64,000 bases of DNA from Streptomyces hundungensis (GCF_003627815.1 NZ_CP032698.1:3348001-3412000); one strand, 5' to 3'; counted from the stretch's first letter, positions 1 to 9,060 are shown. Translations and numbers: made by a program. Notes: generated by a model from the sequence alone, not told the origin.

Positions 1-2
1 CC

Positions 3-62
3 ACGGACGCCGACGTGGAAATCCGCCACCACCCCCACCGGGGCCGGCCCCGCCACCGCTGA
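3..62 (+). CDS. C-terminal end of an unidentified protein (5' part outside window)
   Basis: An open frame runs from the left edge to a TGA at 60-62 and encodes 19 residues rich in His, Arg and Pro. It is followed at once by a strong terminator-like hairpin, which supports a real gene end here. The stretch is far too short to recognise a family, and it could also be chance open frame. Confidence 0.3.
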   Translation, partial: TDADVEIRHHPHRGRPRHR

Positions 63-103
63 CCCGGCCCGACCCGTCCCGGTGCGGAACGGGTCGGGCC
101 GGG
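63..103 (+). terminator. Strong intrinsic-type hairpin
   Basis: A perfect 15-bp inverted repeat (CCCGGCCCGACCCGT and its complement) with an 11-nt loop follows the TGA at 60-62 with no gap. There is no U-tract, which is usual for Streptomyces terminators. Confidence 0.7.
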
Positions 104-181
104 GCAGGTCGGGGCGGATCCCGGCGTCCGCTCCGCGATATTCGCTGGCCGCCCCCGCCCCGCCGCGTCACGCTTGCCCCC

Positions 182-769
182 ATGGAAGACCGTGCCACGC
201 CCCAGCGTCAGATCCGCGCCCTGCACACGCAGTCCACCGTCACCGTCTATCAGGCGTACGACCCGGCGCTCGGACTTCCGGCCGCACGCGACGGGCGGTT
301 TCCGGCGGGGTGGAAACGGGAGCGGATGACGTGGGTCAAGCCGTCGTTCCTGTGGATGATGTACCGCTCGGGGTGGGGGACCAAGGAGGGCCAGCGGACC
401 GTGCTCGCCGTCGAGATACGGCGGGACGGGTTCGACTGGGCGTTGGCGCACGCCTGTCTGTCGCACTACGAGCGGGCCACCCACGGTGAACAGGCCGCCT
501 GGAAGCGGGAGTTGAGGCGGGCGCCCGCCCGGGTGCAGTGGGACCCCGAGCGGGATCTGCGGCTCCAGGCACTGCCGTACCGCTCGTTGCAGCTCGGCCT
601 CGCCGGCGAGGCGGTGCGGCGGTACGCGGACGAGTGGGTCGTCGACATCCGCGATGTGACCCCGCTCGCCCACCGCGTCCACGCGCTCGTGGGGGACGGC
701 CGGCTCGACGCCGCCCGCGCCCTGCTACCCGCCGAGCGGGTCTATGCCGGGCCGCCGGTCAATGCGTGA
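182..769 (+). CDS. DUF4291 domain-containing protein
   Basis: This 195-aa protein spans the whole DUF4291 domain. Family hallmarks are near the N-terminus: VTVYQAYDPALG around residues 20-31, ERMTWVKPSFLWMMYRSGW around 53-71, then FDWALAHACLSH. Function is unknown; it is a cytosolic protein with no signal or membrane segment. The ATG at 182 has no Shine-Dalgarno, but a CACGCT -10-like hexamer lies 7 nt upstream, so a leaderless mRNA is plausible. It is monocistronic and convergent with the next gene, which lies 36 bp away. Confidence 0.88.
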   Translation: MEDRATPQRQIRALHTQSTVTVYQAYDPALGLPAARDGRFPAGWKRERMTWVKPSFLWMMYRSGWGTKEGQRTVLAVEIRRDGFDWALAHACLSHYERATHGEQAAWKRELRRAPARVQWDPERDLRLQALPYRSLQLGLAGEAVRRYADEWVVDIRDVTPLAHRVHALVGDGRLDAARALLPAERVYAGPPVNA

Positions 770-805
770 CTCCCCGGCCCGCGCCCCGCGGCACCCTTCG
801 GGCGC

Positions 806-1153
806 CTACGCCGACGCCCGCAGCGCCGCGGCCGTCCGTGCCGGGTCGTACCCCGGGGCGACCCCGTCCACCAGGATCAGGTCGCCGGGGATGTGGTCGG
901 CGCGCAGGGGGATCAGGGCCTGGTAGGCCGGTGAGTCGTACCAGGCGCGGGCCTCCTCGATCGCCGGGAACTCGATGATCACCAGCGCGTGGGGCCACTC
1001 GCCCTCGCGGACCTCCAGCGGCGCGTTGTGGACCAGGAAACGGCCCCCGAACGGGTCCAGCGTGGCCTGGATGCGCTCCATGTACACGAAGACGTCCTCG
1101 TGCGGCGGACGGCCGCCGGCCGGGCGGAGGTTGGCGATGGCGTAGGCGGTCAT
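806..1153 (-). CDS. DUF1330 domain-containing protein
   Basis: This 115-aa protein has the small ferredoxin-like dimeric alpha/beta fold of the DUF1330 family. The pattern YAIANLRP at the start, then GGRFLVHNAPLEVREGEWP, then IIEFPAIEEARAWYDSPAYQ is typical. Members are related to the Dabb/EthD-type fold but have no assigned reaction. The ATG is supported by GGAGG 5 nt upstream. No cofactor motif is visible. It stands alone, upstream of the alcohol dehydrogenase terminator. Confidence 0.88.
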   Translation of the reverse strand: MTAYAIANLRPAGGRPPHEDVFVYMERIQATLDPFGGRFLVHNAPLEVREGEWPHALVIIEFPAIEEARAWYDSPAYQALIPLRADHIPGDLILVDGVAPGYDPARTAAALRASA

Positions 1154-1263
1154 GGGGTCCTCCAGAGTGGGGTGCCGTGCTCCCTTGCGAACGGTTCGAT
1201 CCTGCCGACCGCGCCCGGCCCGGTCGATTACCTCGGAGGTAGGCGGGGCGGCCCCGGCAAGGG

Positions 1264-1299
1264 AACGGCCCCGGAGGCGGGGGTTCCTCCGGGGCCGTT
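1264..1299 (-). terminator. Terminator of the alcohol dehydrogenase gene
   Basis: A perfect 14-bp stem (AACGGCCCCGGAGG and its complement) with an 8-nt loop lies 41 bp past the stop codon of the dehydrogenase on the minus strand. Confidence 0.75.
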
Positions 1300-1340
1300 C
1301 GGTCGGGGCGGGCCGTACAGCAGGTGGGCCGGCCGGTGCG

Positions 1341-2378
1341 TCAGATCGTCGCCGTGTCGATCACGAAGCGGTAGCGGACGTCGCTGTCCAGCACCCGCGC
1401 GTACGCCTCGTTGATCTGGTCGGCGCGGATCAACTCGATCTCGGCGCCCAGGGAGTGCTCGGCGCAGAAGTCCAGCATCTCCTGGGTCTCCGCGATGCCG
1501 CCGATCATCGAACCGGCGAGGATCTTGTTGCCGCCTATGAGGCCGAACATGTTGAGCGAGTTCGGCTCCTCGGGGGCGCCCACGTTCACGAAGGCGCCGC
1601 CCGTCTTGAGGAGGGCGAGGTAGGCGCCCAGGTCGAGCGGGGCGGACACGGTGGAGACGATGAGGTCGAAGGAGCCCGCGAGCCGCTCGAAGGTGGTCTC
1701 GTCGCTGGTCGCGTAGTAGTGGTCTGCGCCCAGCTTGAGGCCGTCGTCCTTCTTGCGCAGCGACTGGCTGAGCACCGTCACCTCGGCGCCGAGCGCGTGC
1801 GCGATCTTCACGCCCATGTGGCCGAGGCCGCCGAGCCCGAGGATGGCGACCTTCTTGCCGGGGCCCGCCTGCCAGCGCTTGAGCGGCGAGTACAGGGTGA
1901 TGCCGGCGCACAGCAGCGGGGCGGCGACGTCCAGCGCGATGCCCTCGGGGATGCGCAGGGTGTGGTCGGCGTCCACGACGATGTGCGTGGAGTAGCCGCC
2001 GTAGGCGGGCTTGCCGTCCCGGCCGATCGCGTTGTACGTCGAGACGCCGTCCGAGCAGAACTGGTTCTGGCCCGACCGGCAGGCCTCACACTTCCCGCAG
2101 GAGTCGACGAAGCAGCCGACGCCCGCGCGGTCGCCGACCTGGAAGGCGGTGACGGCCGAGCCGACCTCGGTGATCACGCCGGCGATCTCGTGGCCCGGCA
2201 CCATCGGGAAGATGGCCTCGCCCCAGCCCTCGTTCACCTGATGGATGTCGGAGTGGCAGATACCGGCGTACTTGATCTCGATAGCCACGTCGTTCGGCCC
2301 GACCGGACGGCGCTCGATGGTGGTGCGCTCCAGCGGAGCCTTGGCGGCGGGGGCGGCGTAGGCGGCGACGGTGGTCAT
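1341..2378 (-). CDS. Zinc-dependent NAD(P) alcohol dehydrogenase, cinnamyl/YahK type
   Basis: This 345-aa medium-chain dehydrogenase is predicted to interconvert aldehydes and primary alcohols with NADPH. Catalytic zinc ligands are visible in GICHSDIH and VPGHE; the structural zinc site is the four-cysteine loop [15 protein letters not shown]. The nucleotide fold carries GLGGLGHMG at about residue 170. Length and motifs match the YahK/AdhC-type broad-specificity aldehyde reductases. The ATG has GAGGAG 7 nt upstream. It is transcribed divergently from an XRE regulator that probably controls it (inference from layout). The physiological substrate cannot be told from sequence. Confidence 0.93.
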   Translation of the reverse strand: MTTVAAYAAPAAKAPLERTTIERRPVGPNDVAIEIKYAGICHSDIHQVNEGWGEAIFPMVPGHEIAGVITEVGSAVTAFQVGDRAGVGCFVDSCGKCEACRSGQNQFCSDGVSTYNAIGRDGKPAYGGYSTHIVVDADHTLRIPEGIALDVAAPLLCAGITLYSPLKRWQAGPGKKVAILGLGGLGHMGVKIAHALGAEVTVLSQSLRKKDDGLKLGADHYYATSDETTFERLAGSFDLIVSTVSAPLDLGAYLALLKTGGAFVNVGAPEEPNSLNMFGLIGGNKILAGSMIGGIAETQEMLDFCAEHSLGAEIELIRADQINEAYARVLDSDVRYRFVIDTATI

Positions 2379-2457
2379 TGCCGTTCTCCTCAGATCTTTG
2401 GGGTACGCCGTCCACCCTGCCCCAGTTCCCGGACGTCACCCAGGCCCCTGTTCTGCC

Positions 2458-2510
2458 TACGTCCAGCGTGCGTACTACTGACAGGGTCAGGCTCCTGGGC
2501 GTACGTCCAG
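2458..2510. promoter_or_regulatory. Divergent promoter region with repeated TACGTCCAG
   Basis: The 159-bp gap between the dehydrogenase and the XRE regulator holds two direct copies of TACGTCCAG, at 2458-2466 and 2502-2510. The second lies inside an imperfect palindrome (CCTGG, 8 nt, CCAGG). A GATACT -10-like box at 2524-2529 is 8 nt before the regulator start. These copies are candidate operators for the divergent regulator; no binding evidence exists. Confidence 0.4.
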
Positions 2511-2537
2511 GAGCGCGAGCGCGGATACTGGGGTGTC

Positions 2538-3392
2538 ATGGACCAGCGCGCCGAACTCAGCGAATTCCTCCGCTCCCGCCGGGCCCGGCTGAAGCCGGAA
2601 GACGTGGGGCTGCCCGACCACGGGCGGCGCCGCAGGGTGCCGGGCCTGCGCCGGGAGGAGCTGGCGCAGCTGGCCGGGGTCTCGGTGGCGTACTACACAC
2701 GGCTTGAGCAGGGCAACGCGCAGAACGTGTCCGTGGAGGTCCTGGAGGCGATCGGGCGGGCGCTGCGTCTGAACGACATCGAGCACGACCACCTCAGCCA
2801 TCTCGCCAAGGGCAAGACGAAGAAGAAGCGCGCCTCGGCCTGTCGGCCCCAGCAGGTGCGTCCGGCGCTTCAGCAGCTGATCGACGCGATGGAGGGCGTG
2901 CCCGCGTACATCATCGGGCGGCGCCTCGACATCCTCGGCTGGAACCGGATGGCTGCGGCCCTCTTCGGCGACATGGGTCAACTGCCGTCCCGGGAGCGGA
3001 ACATGGCGCGCCATGTCTTCCTCGACCCGGCGGCGCGCTCGCTGTACGCGGACTGGCACAGCAAGGCCGTCGACGTGGTGAGCGTGCTGCGGCTGTGCGC
3101 GGGCTGCTACCCCGACGATCCCCAACTGACCGCGCTGGTGGGTGAGTTGTCGGTCAAGAGCGAGGAGTTCCGGGCCCTGTGGGCGGCACACACCGTCGCC
3201 GACAAGGGTCATGGCGTCAAGCGGCTGCACCATCCGGTGGTGGGCGAGCTGACGCTCGCGTACGAGACCCTGAAGCTTCCCGACGCGCACGACCTGTCGC
3301 TGGTCACCTTCCACGCGGAGCCGGGCTCGACGTCCGAGGAGTCGCTGCGGCTGCTCGGCAGTTGGAGTGCCGAGCAGCCGGTGCGTACCTGA
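2538..3392 (+). CDS. XRE-family regulator with MmyB-like ligand-binding domain
   Basis: This 284-aa regulator has an N-terminal helix-turn-helix (about residues 10-85; RRVPGLRREELAQLAGVS then YYTRLEQG) followed by the MmyB-like ligand-binding domain of about 180 residues, with the ILGWN signature near residue 130. Family members usually repress or activate a neighbouring oxidoreductase, so the divergent alcohol dehydrogenase is the likely target. The ATG at 2538 was chosen because the HTH starts right after it; a GATACT box 8 nt upstream suggests a leaderless transcript. It ends 13 bp from the convergent L,D-transpeptidase gene. Confidence 0.9.
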   Translation: MDQRAELSEFLRSRRARLKPEDVGLPDHGRRRRVPGLRREELAQLAGVSVAYYTRLEQGNAQNVSVEVLEAIGRALRLNDIEHDHLSHLAKGKTKKKRASACRPQQVRPALQQLIDAMEGVPAYIIGRRLDILGWNRMAAALFGDMGQLPSRERNMARHVFLDPAARSLYADWHSKAVDVVSVLRLCAGCYPDDPQLTALVGELSVKSEEFRALWAAHTVADKGHGVKRLHHPVVGELTLAYETLKLPDAHDLSLVTFHAEPGSTSEESLRLLGSWSAEQPVRT

Positions 3393-3405
3393 AGGACCGC
3401 GGAGG

Positions 3406-4674
3406 TCAGACGGCGGAGCCGGCCTTCCACTGGTCCCAGCTCATGTTCCAGCCGTTGAGGCCGTTGTCGGGCTGGACCGTCTTGTCGTGGGAGTTCTTGA
3501 TGACGACCACGTCACCGGTGATCGAGTTGTTGTAGAACCAGGCGGCCATGGTGCCGTCGTCGCCCGCGCCCTTGGTGTCGGACAGGCCGACGCAGCCGTG
3601 GCTGGTGTTGGCGCTGCCGAAGATGGACTTGGCGCCCCAGTAGTTGCCGTGGATGAAGGTGCCGGACGCGGACAGGCGCATGGCGTGCGGCACGTCCTTG
3701 ATGTCGTACTCGCCCTTGCCGTCGTCGTCCGTGAACCCGACCGTCGCACCGTTCATCCGGGTCTCCTTGTACTTCTCGGAGATCACCATCTGACCGTTGT
3801 ACGTGGGGTGTTCGGGGGATCCCGCGGAGATCGGGATGGTCTTCACGACCTTGCCGTCCTGGGTGACGGTCATGGTGTGGGTGTTCGCGTCCACGGTGGA
3901 GACCTGGTTGCGGCCGATCTTGAAGGTGACCGTCTTCTCCTGGACGCCGGTGATCCCGTTGGAGGCCTCGACGCCGTCCAGGTCCATCTTCATGGTGACG
4001 GTCGAGTTCTCCTTCCAGTACTCCTGCGGGCGGAAGTCGAGGCGCTGCGCGCCGAACCAGTGCCCGACGACCTCCTGGCCGCTGCTGGAGGAGACGGAGA
4101 TCTTGGCCTGGACGCCCTTCTTGTTGGTGATCGCCTTGTCGAAGTTGATCGACACCGGCATGCCGACGCCGACGGTGGAACCGTCCTCGGGCGTGAAGCT
4201 GCCTATGAAGCTGTTCTTCGGGGAGACGGTGGTGAAGGAGGCGTTCTCGTGCGCCTGGCGCCCCTTGGCGTCCGCCGCGGTCGCGGTGATCTGGTACTTC
4301 ACGGAGCGCTTGAGGGCCTTGTCGGGCGCCCAGCTGAGGCCGTCGGCGGATATCTTCCCGGCCACCTTGACGCCGTCGGCGGAGGTCAGCGTCACATCGG
4401 TCAGCTTGCCGTCGGCGACGGTGACCTTGGTGTCGCTGTTGATGCCGACGTTGTCGGCGCCGTTCTTCGGCGTGATGGTGATCTTGGCGTCCGAGGTGTC
4501 CTTCTCGGCGGCCTTGTCCGCCGCCGCCTGCGACGACGACGAGCTGTCGGCCTTGGCGCCCTTGTCGCCGTCGCCGTTGCAGGCAGAAAGGACCAGTACG
4601 CCGCCGAGCACCGCGCACGCCGCCGCGAGACCCTGCTTGCGCCGCTTACTCTCCGTCTTCACACGCTTCTCCAT
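3406..4674 (-). CDS. Lipoprotein L,D-transpeptidase (Ig-like domains plus YkuD)
   Basis: This 422-aa secreted enzyme forms 3-3 (meso-DAP to meso-DAP) peptidoglycan cross-links. A basic, hydrophobic signal peptide ends in the lipobox LSAC with the lipidated Cys at residue 32. Two bacterial Ig-like domains (about 75-290) precede the YkuD catalytic domain (about 290-410). The catalytic signature is clear: HGNYWG, then SHGCVGLS with the nucleophilic Cys. The architecture matches mycobacterial LdtMt2-type enzymes. The ATG is retained because a typical n-region (KRRK) follows; a weaker upstream start was not seen. It is convergent with the XRE gene. Confidence 0.93.
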   Translation of the reverse strand: MEKRVKTESKRRKQGLAAACAVLGGVLVLSACNGDGDKGAKADSSSSSQAAADKAAEKDTSDAKITITPKNGADNVGINSDTKVTVADGKLTDVTLTSADGVKVAGKISADGLSWAPDKALKRSVKYQITATAADAKGRQAHENASFTTVSPKNSFIGSFTPEDGSTVGVGMPVSINFDKAITNKKGVQAKISVSSSSGQEVVGHWFGAQRLDFRPQEYWKENSTVTMKMDLDGVEASNGITGVQEKTVTFKIGRNQVSTVDANTHTMTVTQDGKVVKTIPISAGSPEHPTYNGQMVISEKYKETRMNGATVGFTDDDGKGEYDIKDVPHAMRLSASGTFIHGNYWGAKSIFGSANTSHGCVGLSDTKGAGDDGTMAAWFYNNSITGDVVVIKNSHDKTVQPDNGLNGWNMSWDQWKAGSAV

Positions 4675-4986
4675 CGTCGCCGTCCCCCCACGTCATCACG
4701 TCTAGAACATCAGACTGCTCGATACGGTTCCGCAGCGGGGGTGAATGTGGGGCACACCACGCGTCCGAGGACGGGTCGGGGCGGGACGGTACAAGATCGC
4801 CGAAAGGCTGTCCCGCCGTCCCACCTCGACCTCCGTTCGCCCGGCGCGCCTGTTCGGTCGTCGCCCTCGTCAGTCCTCGTCAGTCCCTGTCAGTACTGAT
4901 CAGTCCTCGTCGCGGCTGCCGCTACCGGCTCTCGACGAGACCGCTCCCGGTCCTCGTCGCCGCCGTGCGTCAGTCGCTGCCGTGCG
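4675..4986. other. Intergenic region with short tandem repeats
   Basis: This stretch of about 310 bp holds the promoter side of the L,D-transpeptidase gene. A run of about four 10-bp repeats of CTCGTCAGTC type lies at 4865-4910, and two copies of GTGCGTCAGTC lie at 4964-4992. The last copy overlaps the stop codon of the next minus-strand gene. No gene is supported. Confidence 0.5.
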
Positions 4987-5307
4987 TCAGTCGTCGTCGC
5001 CGTCCTCGTCGAGGTCCCACTCCTCGTCGTCGGGGTCGTAACCGACCCGCTCGCTGCTCCAGGAGGCCTGGACCAGCTCCGCGCCGGGCAGCGCCGCCAC
5101 CAGGTCGACCGGGTCCACGAGGTAGGCGAGGGCCTCCGCTCCGTCTTCCCGCACCGCGGCCTCGGCATGCGTACGTTCCTCGGTACGCATCGCGGAGTCC
5201 TGGGCGATGCGGTCGACGGCGGCGCCGGCGAGCCGGTCGGCGTCGGCGATCTCCAGGACCAAATCGATGCGCAGGCGCACATATCGTGATGTCTCTTCTT
5301 CGCTCAT
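4987..5307 (-). CDS. Conserved hypothetical protein, acidic C-terminus
   Basis: This 106-aa soluble protein begins MSEEETSRYVRL and ends in a run of acidic residues (DPDDEEWDLDEDGDDD). No domain is recognised; the pattern looks like the small acidic conserved proteins found near hutH in other streptomycetes. The ATG at 5307 was chosen because everything further upstream in frame is Gly/Arg-rich non-coding-like sequence. The 3' end runs into short GTCAGTC repeats, which may have reshaped the C-terminus. It is divergent from the LAXTG protein. Confidence 0.72.
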   Translation of the reverse strand: MSEEETSRYVRLRIDLVLEIADADRLAGAAVDRIAQDSAMRTEERTHAEAAVREDGAEALAYLVDPVDLVAALPGAELVQASWSSERVGYDPDDEEWDLDEDGDDD

Positions 5308-5415
5308 GCGAGGGAGCGTAGGGCTCGAGTCGGCCGCGACTTTCCCGCGACCCGCTGCTTTCACTAGCATCAGCGCATCCCGCCAATTCGCCGTACTCGC
5401 AAAGGGATCGCTCAC

Positions 5416-5697
5416 TTGTCCGTCGCTCGTCGTCCCCTGCTCACCGCCACCGCGGCGGGGACTCTGCTCTGCGCCCTGTGGTTCGTGCCGTCCGCCAACG
5501 CCACGGACGAACAGCATCCTTCGGCGGCCCCCGCGCACTCCGCGTACCGGGCCGCCCCCACCCCGGCCGAAGGCCCCCTCGCACTCGCCGACACCGGCGG
5601 CCCGGACACCTCCCCCTACCTGGTCGGCGGCACGCTGTTCCTGGGGCTCGGGGCGGGGTTCGTGACGTACTCGGTCCGCAGATCGCGCACCTGCTGA
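5416..5697 (+). CDS. Small LAXTG sortase-anchored surface protein
   Basis: This 93-aa protein has a TTG start, a signal peptide (residues 1-29, cleavage near SANA-T), a short Pro/Ala-rich linker, and a sorting signal: LADTG at 57-61, a hydrophobic segment at about 68-85, and the tail RRSRTC. LAXTG is the motif used by class E sortases of Streptomyces (known biology). It is therefore predicted to be covalently bound to peptidoglycan. The mature part is only about 30 residues, too short for a domain. No class E sortase gene is in this window. Confidence 0.8.
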   Translation: MSVARRPLLTATAAGTLLCALWFVPSANATDEQHPSAAPAHSAYRAAPTPAEGPLALADTGGPDTSPYLVGGTLFLGLGAGFVTYSVRRSRTC

Positions 5698-5750
5698 CCG
5701 GCTCGCGCGCCTCGACCACCGTGGCGCGCACGGCAGTTGCCCCAACGCCG

Positions 5751-5785
5751 AGGGCCGCCCGGGACGCGATGTCCCGGGCGGCCCT
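5751..5785. terminator. Bidirectional terminator between LAXTG gene and hutH
   Basis: A perfect 15-bp stem (AGGGCCGCCCGGGAC and its complement) with a 5-nt loop sits between two convergent genes and is followed by TTCGC. Confidence 0.8.
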
Positions 5786-5803
5786 TTCGCATGGCGGGGC
5801 GGG

Positions 5804-7351
5804 TCAGGCGAGCGGACCCGTCACCGGCTCCACCGCGGCGACCAGCTTTCCTTCGCGTACGAAGGCGTCGGCGGCGGCCAGGTCCGGGGCGAGGAAGCGG
5901 TCCGGCCCGGGGCCCTGGACGCCGGCGGCGCGGGCCGCGGCGATGACGGCCTGCGAGGCGGGCGCGGGGGTGAGGCCCTTGCGCAGCTCGATGCCACGGG
6001 TCGCCGCGTACAGCTCGACGGCGATGACGCGGGTCAGGTTATCGACGGCGGTACGCAGCTTGCGCGCGGCCGACCAGCCCATGGAGACGTGGTCCTCCTG
6101 CATGGCGGAGGACGGAATGGAGTCGGCGGAGGCGGGCACCGCGAGCCGCTTCATCTCGCTGACCAGGGCGGCCTGGGTGTACTGGGCGATCATCAGGCCC
6201 GAGTCCACACCGGCGTCGTCGGCGAGGAACGGCGGCAGGCCGTGGCTGCGGTTCTTGTCGAGGAGGCGGTCGGTGCGGCGCTCGGCGATCGAGGCGAGGT
6301 CGGCGGCGACGATGGCGAGGAAGTCCAGGACGTACGCGACCGGGGCGCCGTGGAAGTTGCCGTTGGACTCGACGCGGCCGTCGGGCAGCACGACCGGGTT
6401 GTCGACGGCGGAGGCCAGCTCGCGCTCGGCGACGGTCAGGGCGTACGCGATCGTGTCGCGGCCCGCGCCGTTGACCTGCGGTGCGCAGCGCACCGAGTAC
6501 GCGTCCTGGACGCGGGGCGCCTCTTCCTCCTGGAAGTGGCCGGTCAGACCCGAGTCCTTCAGGACGGCCAGCATGTTGGCGGCGGAGGCGCCCTGGCCGG
6601 GGTGGGGGCGGATGGCGTGCAGCTCGGGGGCGAGCACCTTCTCGGTGCCGAGCAGCGCTTCGAGGGTGAGCGCGGCGGTGATGTCGGCGGAGGTGTAGAG
6701 CTTCTTCAGGTCGGCGATGGCCATGCACAGCATGCCGAGCATACCGTCGGTGCCGTTGAGGAGGGCGAGGCCCTCCTTCTCGCGCAGCTCGACGGGGGTG
6801 ATGCCGGCCGCGGCGAGCAGCTCGCCGGCGGGCTTCACCACGCCGTCGGGGCCCTCGGCGTCGCCCTCGCCCATCAGGGTCAGGGCGCAGTGCGAGAGCG
6901 GCGCGAGGTCGCCGGAGCAGCCGAGCGAGCCGTACTCGTGGACGACGGGGGTGATGCCCGCGTTGAGCACGTCGGCCATGGTCTGGGCGACGGAGGGGCG
7001 GACGCCGGTGTGTCCGGAGGCGACGGTCTTCAGGCGCAGGAACATCAGGGCGCGCACGACCTCGCGCTCCACGCGCGGGCCCATGCCGGCGGCGTGCGAG
7101 CGCACGATGTTGCGCTGGAGCTGGGCGCGGAGTTCGGGGCTGATGTGCCGGGAGGCGAGCGCGCCGAAGCCGGTGGAGACGCCGTACACCGGCTCCGGCT
7201 TGGCGGCCAGGGCGTCGACGATCTCGCGGGCGCGGGCCAGGGCGGCGAGGGCCTCTGCGGAGAGCTCTACCTTCGCGTTGTGGCGGGCCACGGCGATGAC
7301 GTCCTCGGGGGTGGTCCCGGAGGTCCCCACCACGACAGTGTGCATATCCAT
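5804..7351 (-). CDS. hutH: Histidine ammonia-lyase
   Basis: This 515-aa enzyme converts L-histidine to urocanate and ammonia, the first step of histidine use. The start MDMHTVVVGTSG matches Streptomyces HutH; an AGGG sequence about 9 nt upstream and this match decided the start over a TTG-type extension. The MIO prosthetic-group loop reads GSLGCSGDLAPLSH, so the autocatalytic triad is Cys-Ser-Gly rather than the textbook Ala-Ser-Gly; I recall the same in other Streptomyces enzymes. The active-site region QEDHVSMGW near residue 415 is present. Other hut genes are not adjacent, as in S. coelicolor. Confidence 0.97.
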   Translation of the reverse strand: MDMHTVVVGTSGTTPEDVIAVARHNAKVELSAEALAALARAREIVDALAAKPEPVYGVSTGFGALASRHISPELRAQLQRNIVRSHAAGMGPRVEREVVRALMFLRLKTVASGHTGVRPSVAQTMADVLNAGITPVVHEYGSLGCSGDLAPLSHCALTLMGEGDAEGPDGVVKPAGELLAAAGITPVELREKEGLALLNGTDGMLGMLCMAIADLKKLYTSADITAALTLEALLGTEKVLAPELHAIRPHPGQGASAANMLAVLKDSGLTGHFQEEEAPRVQDAYSVRCAPQVNGAGRDTIAYALTVAERELASAVDNPVVLPDGRVESNGNFHGAPVAYVLDFLAIVAADLASIAERRTDRLLDKNRSHGLPPFLADDAGVDSGLMIAQYTQAALVSEMKRLAVPASADSIPSSAMQEDHVSMGWSAARKLRTAVDNLTRVIAVELYAATRGIELRKGLTPAPASQAVIAAARAAGVQGPGPDRFLAPDLAAADAFVREGKLVAAVEPVTGPLA

Positions 7352-7420
7352 ATTCAGCACCCTACGGATTGAATCGCCGGGTGTCACTAGCGATGGCTCA
7401 CCCGTGCAGCGGGTTGAACC

Positions 7421-7833
7421 GGCGACCCCCTGGGGCTCCGCCCCAGACCCCGTATCGCGCCTAAAGGGCGCTCGTCCTCAATCGCCGGACGGGCTGAGAT
7501 GCCGGCCAGCACCGAGTAGCTAGGGGCGCGAGGAACTGCGCGACCAGCCACGCACGGCCCGCAGACGAGGCCCCTGGGGCTCCGCCCCAGACCCCGTTCG
7601 CGCCTGAAGGGCGCTCGTCCTCAATCGCCGGACGGGCTGAGGTGGCCTGCACTGTCCAGCACCGAGCACTTAAGGGGCGCGGGGAACTGCGCGACCAGCC
7701 ACGCACGGTGTGAGGCCGAAAGGGGGTTAGGGGCGCGGGGAACTGCGCGAGACGCGGGCACGGTCCGCACACGAAGGCGGGTTCAGGGGCGCGGGGAACT
7801 GCGCGACCAGGCACCTGCGGCCCGCCGGGGGCC
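7421..7833. repeat. Dispersed Streptomyces repeat cluster, 4 copies
   Basis: The 482-bp gap between hutH and the diguanylate cyclase gene holds four copies of the core GCGCGGGGAACTGCGCGA or a one-base variant (within 7523-7543, 7674-7694, 7730-7750, 7786-7806). It also has two TGGGGCTCCGCCCCA hairpins (7431-7445, 7575-7589) and GCGCCTAAAGGGCGC hairpins (first at 7457-7471). The same modules recur at 14.1-14.6, 18.1-18.5 and 22.5-22.6 kb. Confidence 0.8.
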
Positions 7834-8967
7834 CTAGCCGCGTCCCCGGAACCGTCGGCGGTCGTGGGGCGGGCGTGGGGGGTTTTCCGCGAGGCGCAGG
7901 ACCGCCCCGTCCCGCCCCGCCACCACCGGCCTCGCCGAGCGCGCCGCCTTCGCTCGGTACTGCGCCGCGTCCGCGAGGCGGAACAGGCGGCGCGCCGAGA
8001 CGACCGGGCCGATGGGGTCACCCGTCGAGGCCACCCCGCACGCGACCCCCTCCCCGAGCTCCAACTCCCCCGCGCGCAGGCAGAGTTCCTCGCCCACGGC
8101 GACGACCTCGTCCGCCCCGGGCCCGACCGACAGGAGGCAGAACTCGTCGCCGCCGAGCCGCGCGGACAGCGCGCCCGGCAGCTTGGCCCCGCAGAGGGAG
8201 AGGACCGATCCGAAGCGTTCGAGGAGGCGGTCGCCCACCGCGTGGCCCAGGGTGTCGTTGACCCGCTTGAGTCCGTTCAGGTCGCACACGACGAGGCTGA
8301 CCACCGAGTCGTCGGCGCGGTGGCGTTCGACCGCCTCGTCGAGGCGCATGTCGACCGCGCGGCGGTTGGCGAGCCCGGTCAGCGGATCGGTGAAGGCGAG
8401 GCGGCGTACCTCTTCGAGGCGCTCGGTCTGGGCGATCCCTGCCGCCGCGACCGAGGCGAGGACGGTCGCGAAGTCCGCGTCGGCCGCGTCGAAGACGGGC
8501 ACCCCGACGGGCCGGGCCACATAGAGCTCGCCCCAGGCCCGCCCGTGGAGCACGATCGGGGCGACCACGCAGCAGCCCCGGCCGCGACGGCGCAGCGCGG
8601 TGACCCGTTCGTGGCAGTACCCGACGTCACCCTCGGGCGGCGCGGCGGCCGTCTCGACCCAGGCGTTGGGTTCGCCGCCGCCCGCCCAGCGCTCGTGCAG
8701 GAACTCGGTGATCTCGGGGAACTGGTGCACCGGATACGTCTCGTCCTCGGGGAACTCCTCCTCCCCGTGGGCCCGTTCGCCCGCGTTGACCAGCACCCTC
8801 AGGCGCCCCAGCTCGCGCTCCCACACCGACAGCGCGGCGAAGTTCCCGCCGAGCGCGCAGCGCGCCCCGAGGGCGGCGGCGCGCCAGGACTCGCGCGGCG
8901 TATGCGCCGCGGCCATGGCCTGCGCCAGCGAAACCACGGCCCGCAGCCGGGCATCCTCTCCACCCAT
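7834..8967 (-). CDS. cdgE: GAF-GGDEF diguanylate cyclase (CdgE type)
   Basis: This 377-aa cytosolic protein has a GAF-like sensor (about 10-170) and a GGDEF domain (about 185-345) with the intact catalytic signature RLGGDEFCLL, so c-di-GMP synthesis from two GTP is expected. The five residues before GGDEF are preceded by LPGA instead of RxxD, so the product-inhibition I-site is absent. GAF-GGDEF architecture and position next to hutH match S. coelicolor CdgE (recalled SCO4931). The start has TAAGCT 6 nt upstream, suggesting a leaderless mRNA. In Streptomyces c-di-GMP holds back development through BldD (known biology). Confidence 0.85.
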   Translation of the reverse strand: MGGEDARLRAVVSLAQAMAAAHTPRESWRAAALGARCALGGNFAALSVWERELGRLRVLVNAGERAHGEEEFPEDETYPVHQFPEITEFLHERWAGGGEPNAWVETAAAPPEGDVGYCHERVTALRRRGRGCCVVAPIVLHGRAWGELYVARPVGVPVFDAADADFATVLASVAAAGIAQTERLEEVRRLAFTDPLTGLANRRAVDMRLDEAVERHRADDSVVSLVVCDLNGLKRVNDTLGHAVGDRLLERFGSVLSLCGAKLPGALSARLGGDEFCLLSVGPGADEVVAVGEELCLRAGELELGEGVACGVASTGDPIGPVVSARRLFRLADAAQYRAKAARSARPVVAGRDGAVLRLAENPPRPPHDRRRFRGRG

Positions 8968-9060
8968 TCCTCCAGCTTAGGGAGGTTTTGGGTGTTTTGA
9001 CCCGGGGGCCGCCACGGAGGCCTCCCGGGGATGCCGCGCGGGACCCCGGGGCGCCCGGGG

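Noticed and set aside
1152..2537. In-frame upstream extension of the XRE regulator over the alcohol dehydrogenase gene
   Set aside because: The extension is antisense to the dehydrogenase; the regulator starts at 2538 where the HTH domain begins.
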